Shown: positions 20,838-25,002 of the stretch, one piece after another | Layout of the letters: each line of letters starts with the position of its first letter | How positions within the stretch are numbered: the first letter of the stretch is position 1 | From: a virus | Direction: 5' to 3' (one strand) | Length of the DNA stretch: 25,002 nucleotides | Virus record (IMG/VR): IMGVR_UViG_3300020186_000084 | Coordinates: 1 to 25,002 of that record | The notes under the pieces: generated by a model | The model's input: only the letters and a program-made list of their open reading frames with translations | Databases searched by the model: none | What the model was told of the DNA's origin: nothing | Translations under genes and position numbers: made by a program

Positions 20838-21347
20838 TCAAGCCCCCGACTTTTTAAGGGCCTCTTCTATAATTTTTACTGCCATTTGCTGAAGCTGTTT
20901 AAGCTCGTTGTTCGATAAATTGTTGAAGGGCCTTCCGGCCTCGGTTACAAACTCAGCCAATTCTGAATTGGTAAGAGCGTCACCATCTTTGGTAAGAGCG
21001 CCACCCTCTCTTGATCCGGTTGGGCCAACGGACGCCTGCTTGCCTGAAAGTTTAGTAATGGATATAGAATCAAGAAGTTGCCCAGTGCTTGTCAGGTTTG
21101 ATTTCTTTGATGTCGTTTGATTGGAAACGCCTTTTCTTTTACGTATTTTAACGTAATCCTCGTCAAGTGGTTTTAGCTTTTTACGAGCGGCACCAAGTGT
21201 TTCAACTCCATACCCAAGACGAGTTCTTTTTCTTATAAGCTCCGCAGCAAGTTCCGCCAAAATCTTCATTGATTCTTTAGTCTCTAAAGTCGCTATGTTC
21301 TTTTTTATAAAAGTAGCGAAGTCTTTAGGTGATTTAAAAGTCGGCAT
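20838..21347 (-). CDS. Neck / tail-completion type protein 2 (169 aa)
   Basis: Contains ELIRKRTRLGYGVET, a Y-x-x-x-x basic stretch and NLTSTGQLLDSISI (84-97), then RPFNNLS, a layout shared with HK97 gp10 / virion-morphogenesis-type neck proteins. It aligns along its length with the next upstream gene (NLTLSGDMLAELDLV), so the two are divergent tandem paralogs. The reading frames overlap by 14 nt. Neck proteins usually sit between portal and tail, but here the pair lies between portal and scaffold. Function by family resemblance only. Confidence 0.6.
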   Translation of the reverse strand: MPTFKSPKDFATFIKKNIATLETKESMKILAELAAELIRKRTRLGYGVETLGAARKKLKPLDEDYVKIRKRKGVSNQTTSKKSNLTSTGQLLDSISITKLSGKQASVGPTGSREGGALTKDGDALTNSELAEFVTEAGRPFNNLSNNELKQLQQMAVKIIEEALKKSGA

Positions 21348-21879
21348 CGATATCCTTGCGCGCTACTTTTTTGGCGGCTTGCTGCTTAGCTTTAGATTTA
21401 GAAACGTTTTCGTCTGTTTTTTGACGGTCCTTGATTGGGTACTTCTTTAGTATTCCAGTGATCACTTCTTTGGGTAGGCCTAGAAAGTTTCTAGCCTTAG
21501 CCTTGCTTCCGCGTGAATCTCCATAGCTCCCTCGAATGTTACCCTCTGCTCTGCCGGCAGCGTCTGAACCTGGATCAAAACCAATGACGAGCTTTCCCTT
21601 CGTATCTTTTACTAAATCAAGCTCAGCTAGCATGTCCCCAGACAGGGTAAGGTTTACAGTTTTTGAGGTGCCTTTAGCGTTCTTGTAATCAAGCGACTGT
21701 GTATAGGCTTTAGAATATGCCGGAAAAGTCTTTTCTCTTTTACTTGAATCAATTCCAACGCCACGTTTAGCACGCTCTCGAATCTCTTCTAGAATATCCT
21801 GAGCGATTGCTACGCGCGTCTCATGATTATATTCCTCCGGGATAACAATCTCGGTCTGGACGTATTTCTTTTCAGCCAA
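21334..21879 (-). CDS. Neck / tail-completion type protein 1 (181 aa)
   Basis: Has EEIRERAKRGVGIDSS, AYSKAYTQSLDYKNAKG, then VNLTLSGDMLAELDLV (75-90), KLVIGFDPG and ARNFLGL (129-135), each placed like the matching segments of its neighbour at 20838-21347. It ends in a long Lys-rich tail with KSKAKQQAAKKVARKD. It begins one base after the portal stop. By analogy with HK97 gp10/lambda Z-type proteins it may help join tail and portal. The basic tail could touch DNA or the portal. Confidence 0.6.
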   Translation of the reverse strand: MAEKKYVQTEIVIPEEYNHETRVAIAQDILEEIRERAKRGVGIDSSKREKTFPAYSKAYTQSLDYKNAKGTSKTVNLTLSGDMLAELDLVKDTKGKLVIGFDPGSDAAGRAEGNIRGSYGDSRGSKAKARNFLGLPKEVITGILKKYPIKDRQKTDENVSKSKAKQQAAKKVARKDIDADF

Positions 21880-23280
21880 TTAAACGAGCCCTTCTGTATT
21901 CTGTGTGTTTTCTTCTTCTTTTAAATCTTTTACTTTTTGCTCGATTTGTTCACTTGAGAAAGTTGGATTGTATTCTTTTACAAGGTCACGCTTTGTGACT
22001 ATGCCCATGTCCTTTTTCTTTTTCATGTTATCAAGCTTCGTTGACTCGTCTAAAATGGCTTGCTGCTCAGGGAATTGAATAGCAACTTTGTTACCGAATG
22101 GGATTACCTGTAAGTCTTGTTTTCGGAAGTCTTCGTCATTTTCCCAGACAGGCATCATGTGATTTATTAACAACTCCCACAATTCGGTTTCTGCATCTAC
22201 GAAGAAAGGTATTTGCTCCATTCGATCCTCGCTGGTGTCCATTTCATCGATTGCCTTGGCTATTCCTGAAGCAAAGTTTTCAGTAGTGACATTTCCAATG
22301 CCCGCGCCAGGACGAATATTTCTAGTCTGCATCCATGTCGACAAGAGCGTGATCACAAATCTAACGACAGCATCGATATCAACTGTTGGCTTGATCGTGC
22401 CTACTTGAGGAGTCTTACCTTCGTTGTCCTTGTCGCTCTTAATATCCCAAACGGCGTTAGGACTCATAAATAAATTACTCATATCGATGTCGATTCCATA
22501 CACGATCGAAAAAGACTGATACATAACGGCAAACGATAAGTCAGAAAGTAGAATGGGAAACAGAAGAGTCATCGACAAAGTATCAGTGTCTATTTCTGGA
22601 ATTAAATCAGTAGAAGATCGGTGAACATATACACCAGGGATTCTGCCATATTCATTTATGCCATCGCTTCCATGCTTTGCCATTAGCTCAGGGATGACTG
22701 CTCCCTTAGCATCACATATTAAAAACTCATCGTCAGAATAAACGTAGAAGTACAATCTGCGCTCACCATTAATAAAAACATGCTCACCCATCGTCTTCAC
22801 TAAATGCGTAACACGAAGAGGTTCTACCGGATCGTTTGAATAAACAGAGAACCTATCAAAAGGAAGCGCTCTTAACTTAGGCTTGCCACGATCTAGATAT
22901 GGCTCGATGAAAGTTCCTTTTTGCAAATTAAAATATCGGTTAGCCAAAGCCAGTTTAGTGTTTATGCTTAGTGCTTTTTCCCATTTTGACAAAAGCATGT
23001 TCTCGTCTGAACTTTCTTCAAGAGATTCGATAGAGCGCTTTGGCCCTCTCACGTAAATCTTAGAAAGTTTGTCGACCAATCGTTTTAAAACGTTGATTGG
23101 AACGGGACGCTGAGCGATTTGCTTAAATGCTTTTTCATTAACTTGTTCTTTAATTTTCTCAAGAACGTAGTCTAAGAGAGCGCCTTCATGGATTCTGTAA
23201 AGCGTATGGTTGTGGCTAAAGAAGCCTTGTTGATTTTCAACAGATTGCATGATCGTTGGTAGCAGTTTGTTTAGTGTCAT
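21880..23280 (-). CDS. Portal protein (466 aa)
   Basis: Lies immediately after the terminase with a GAGAGAG ribosome site and shows a portal-like plan: N-terminal helices (LDYVLEKIKEQVNEKAF), a strand-rich wing (GKPKLRALPFDRFSVYSNDP), a long stem-helix region about 300-340 (VDIDAVVRFVITLLSTWMQT), and a helical, charged C-terminus (VTKRDLVKEYNPTFSSEQIE, about 426-445). The dodecameric portal ring forms the DNA entry channel and docks terminase and neck. The length is usual. Confidence 0.8.
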   Translation of the reverse strand: MTLNKLLPTIMQSVENQQGFFSHNHTLYRIHEGALLDYVLEKIKEQVNEKAFKQIAQRPVPINVLKRLVDKLSKIYVRGPKRSIESLEESSDENMLLSKWEKALSINTKLALANRYFNLQKGTFIEPYLDRGKPKLRALPFDRFSVYSNDPVEPLRVTHLVKTMGEHVFINGERRLYFYVYSDDEFLICDAKGAVIPELMAKHGSDGINEYGRIPGVYVHRSSTDLIPEIDTDTLSMTLLFPILLSDLSFAVMYQSFSIVYGIDIDMSNLFMSPNAVWDIKSDKDNEGKTPQVGTIKPTVDIDAVVRFVITLLSTWMQTRNIRPGAGIGNVTTENFASGIAKAIDEMDTSEDRMEQIPFFVDAETELWELLINHMMPVWENDEDFRKQDLQVIPFGNKVAIQFPEQQAILDESTKLDNMKKKKDMGIVTKRDLVKEYNPTFSSEQIEQKVKDLKEEENTQNTEGLV

Positions 23281-23284
23281 TTTT

Positions 23285-24667
23285 TTACTCTCTCATTTGA
23301 GTTCGTTGTCTAGTGTTCATTATGCTGATTTGATGAATCCAATATGTGACGGCAGTTGTTACGTGTTGAAATGAATCGGAGTCATCTTCTAAGTATTGCC
23401 CGCCTTTTTTTAATTTCGTAAGCCTTAAGCCTTCGTCAACTACTTGCGCATCACTGTAGCAGAAGAAATTGGTAGCGCCAGCTTCGTTGAGAAAATGTGC
23501 ATTGGCTAGGTTATGTCTTTTTCTGACAGCAGGATTGTCTCTCGGTACATGCTTTTCTACTTCGAGAGATGATCCGTCGGATCTTTTATAGTTCTGAAGA
23601 AACTTCATAATGATATCGTAATCAGAATGAATTGATCGGGTGTCTCTTCGTGCTCCCGTCGAGTCGCCGAATACTCTAAACGTTGTTCTGTTCTCGAATA
23701 AATTAGCGGCAGCCATTTCTTCTAGGATGTCCAAAGTTCTAGCCCCAGCAACTACGAAATCTTTAGCAACGTGAAACTGATTGGCAATAACCTGTCCGGC
23801 ACAGGCAGACATTGGCTTCCCATTTCCGATGTTAAAGTCGAACGCGATGTCGATAGGGTTTAAATCATTCCATTCATATTTATAATCACGGTAGCAACGA
23901 TCAGACGTGTAGGCGTAATAGACGACTTCCTCATTAATTTCTGTCCACTCTCCATAAAGCAATCGTTTAGCCATCTTTGGATCAATGGTGTCCTTTAAGC
24001 CTTGTATGTATTCTTTAGGTAAGAAAGGATTGTCCTCAGTCTTTGAGTAATAAACGTGTCTGTTTCTATGTTTTTTGCTGATGAAATGTTTATACACGGG
24101 GTGGCGCGGAGAGTCCGGGTTAGTCGCCATCATGATCCACTTTTCCGGTACGTGTTGCAATCTTCCTACGCGCGCGTATAGCTCATCATAAAAGCCCCAG
24201 TGCTCAGCGTCCGATTCGGTACCTTCCTCGATAGCCGCTGCTGATAGTTCTAATGATCTAAACTTTTTAAAGTCTTTGTCATACCAGGAACGGGAGGCAA
24301 TCTCAGAACCGTTTCTAAAATAAAAACGATTGGCAGCCTTGTTGTGTCTGTAGTCTTTTCCCTCAACGAGGGTGCCGCGCATGTGCTCTAATATTTTTTG
24401 CAACAGAGTTTCTTTTAAGTCCTGCATTTTTAGACGACCTGCCAGCACGCGAGAGTGATGAAATAGAAGGCAGTGGGATAGGACCATGTGGGCAACTAAA
24501 ATTGACTTAGCCGATCCGACAGAGCCAGACAGTAAAATCTCTTGAGTACCCTGAGTGTAATCAAAACGTTTTCTGATGTCGTACAGCACACGATATTGCA
24601 TCGGGATGAGTTTAGGATCGAACTCAGAAAAGTTTGGAGTTGACGTTGATAACAGAGGCGAGTTCAT
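23285..24667 (-). CDS. terL: Terminase large subunit (460 aa)
   Basis: ATPase part: Walker A GSVGSAKS (48-55), acidic Walker B-like AAAIEEG (143-149), and the coupling motif ATNPDS (181-186). Nuclease part: first Asp in DIAFDFNIG (273-277), VFGDSTG (332-338, Asp335), and a late acidic pair in LEDDSDSF (426-433), the RNase H-like metal site. The enzyme translocates and cuts genome DNA at the portal. It overlaps the small subunit gene by 4 nt (ATGA). The length and motif spacing are normal, so it is likely active. The packaging strategy (headful or cos) cannot be read here. Confidence 0.92.
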   Translation of the reverse strand: MNSPLLSTSTPNFSEFDPKLIPMQYRVLYDIRKRFDYTQGTQEILLSGSVGSAKSILVAHMVLSHCLLFHHSRVLAGRLKMQDLKETLLQKILEHMRGTLVEGKDYRHNKAANRFYFRNGSEIASRSWYDKDFKKFRSLELSAAAIEEGTESDAEHWGFYDELYARVGRLQHVPEKWIMMATNPDSPRHPVYKHFISKKHRNRHVYYSKTEDNPFLPKEYIQGLKDTIDPKMAKRLLYGEWTEINEEVVYYAYTSDRCYRDYKYEWNDLNPIDIAFDFNIGNGKPMSACAGQVIANQFHVAKDFVVAGARTLDILEEMAAANLFENRTTFRVFGDSTGARRDTRSIHSDYDIIMKFLQNYKRSDGSSLEVEKHVPRDNPAVRKRHNLANAHFLNEAGATNFFCYSDAQVVDEGLRLTKLKKGGQYLEDDSDSFQHVTTAVTYWIHQISIMNTRQRTQMRE

Positions 24668-25002
24668 TCCGCCGGTTCTTTATCCAAATTGTAATTTAAA
24701 GTTAAATTTGAATTGTCCTGTGAGCCGCCTTCGTCGACGCCGCAGAAAGCTTTCATGGAAAAAATCCAAATCGGTGCGTTCACTCGCGACATTCCAGTCG
24801 GCAAATTAAAGACACCGGCAACACCTACGCGCTCAAAAAACATTCTACGTTTTTGAGTACCAATCTTTTTAGCTTCGTTAAAATTTGGATGTTTTGATTC
24901 CCACGTGTAAAGCAAATCGACACATACGTCTATTGAAGCGGAGAAGGTTTCGTATGAGAGCCCTTTTGCCATGTGATCGACGAGTAGCTGGCAGAACTTA
25001 GG
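24664..25002 (-). CDS. terS: Terminase small subunit, 5' end outside window (113+ aa)
   Basis: The frame continues to the window edge upstream of the first internal Met (24972): PKFCQLLVDHMAKGLSYETF reads as one protein, so the gene starts further right. The segment HMAKGLSYETFSASIDVC followed by LYTWESKHPNFNEAKKIG is the helix-turn-helix style DNA-recognition domain of small terminases. The C-terminal part (about residues 60-113 of the visible portion) contains an oligomer region and ends EPAE. It recognises the packaging site and recruits the large subunit. Confidence 0.8.
   Translation of the reverse strand, partial: PKFCQLLVDHMAKGLSYETFSASIDVCVDLLYTWESKHPNFNEAKKIGTQKRRMFFERVGVAGVFNLPTGMSRVNAPIWIFSMKAFCGVDEGGSQDNSNLTLNYNLDKEPAE

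Noticed and set aside
24576-24809. Plus-strand open frame across the terminase gene overlap
   Set aside because: Antisense shadow; the terS/terL ATGA junction accounts for the region.

Overview
The window is a block of a tailed double-stranded DNA phage genome with siphovirus-like morphology (or an integrated copy of one). No ribosomal, tRNA or ordinary bacterial housekeeping genes are visible. From about 25.0 kb down to 2.96 kb, one long run of minus-strand late genes follows the classical order: small and large terminase, portal, two neck-type proteins, scaffold, major capsid protein, small capsid-associated genes, head-tail connector and terminator-type genes, major tail protein, tail assembly chaperones with a programmed -1 frameshift, tape measure, tail tip, fibres, then lysis. 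A tape measure and frameshifted chaperone pair, with no sheath or contractile baseplate gene, indicate a long non-contractile tail. The small terminase gene runs off the right edge.

The left end (1-2172) is a tightly packed plus-strand operon of small unrecognised genes. It has two unusual traits. A Gly-X-Gly-X mini-gene is duplicated in tandem with its translation start module, and a near-identical 20-nt stop/ribosome-site/start cassette recurs at successive gene junctions, so several unrelated proteins end in Glu-Ala-Lys-Glu-Glu. Between 2169 and 2961 lies a mixed-strand patch: a small minus gene, an HNH nuclease-like gene, a 19-residue Lys/Ala/Pro peptide gene followed by a hairpin terminator, and a small membrane peptide. 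The convergent genes at 2169-2172 and 2958-2961 share stop-codon bases.

The lysis block (2958-4357) holds a one-helix membrane protein (holin candidate), an M15-type peptidoglycan peptidase, a 66-residue unknown, and an overlapping membrane/lipoprotein pair arranged like Rz/Rz1 spanins.

Two fibre or adhesin-like late proteins (4357-6192 and 17170-18255) start with what look like Sec signal peptides, which is odd for virion proteins. One has duplicated domains with conserved cysteine spacing; the other has fibre-shaft GIGT motifs and sits in the head-connector region. Fibre-like proteins of this style (GIGT shaft plus signal peptide) are common in Bdellovibrio-type predatory bacteria, so a host in Bdellovibrionota is a tentative inference; nothing in the window proves it. 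The base composition is moderate (low to mid 40s % GC by eye). Late genes are mostly joined by 1-4 nt overlaps (ATGA, GTGA, TGATG) or short gaps with clear Shine-Dalgarno sites, consistent with one translationally coupled late transcript whose promoter lies outside the window. There is no gene-free stretch over 300 bases.
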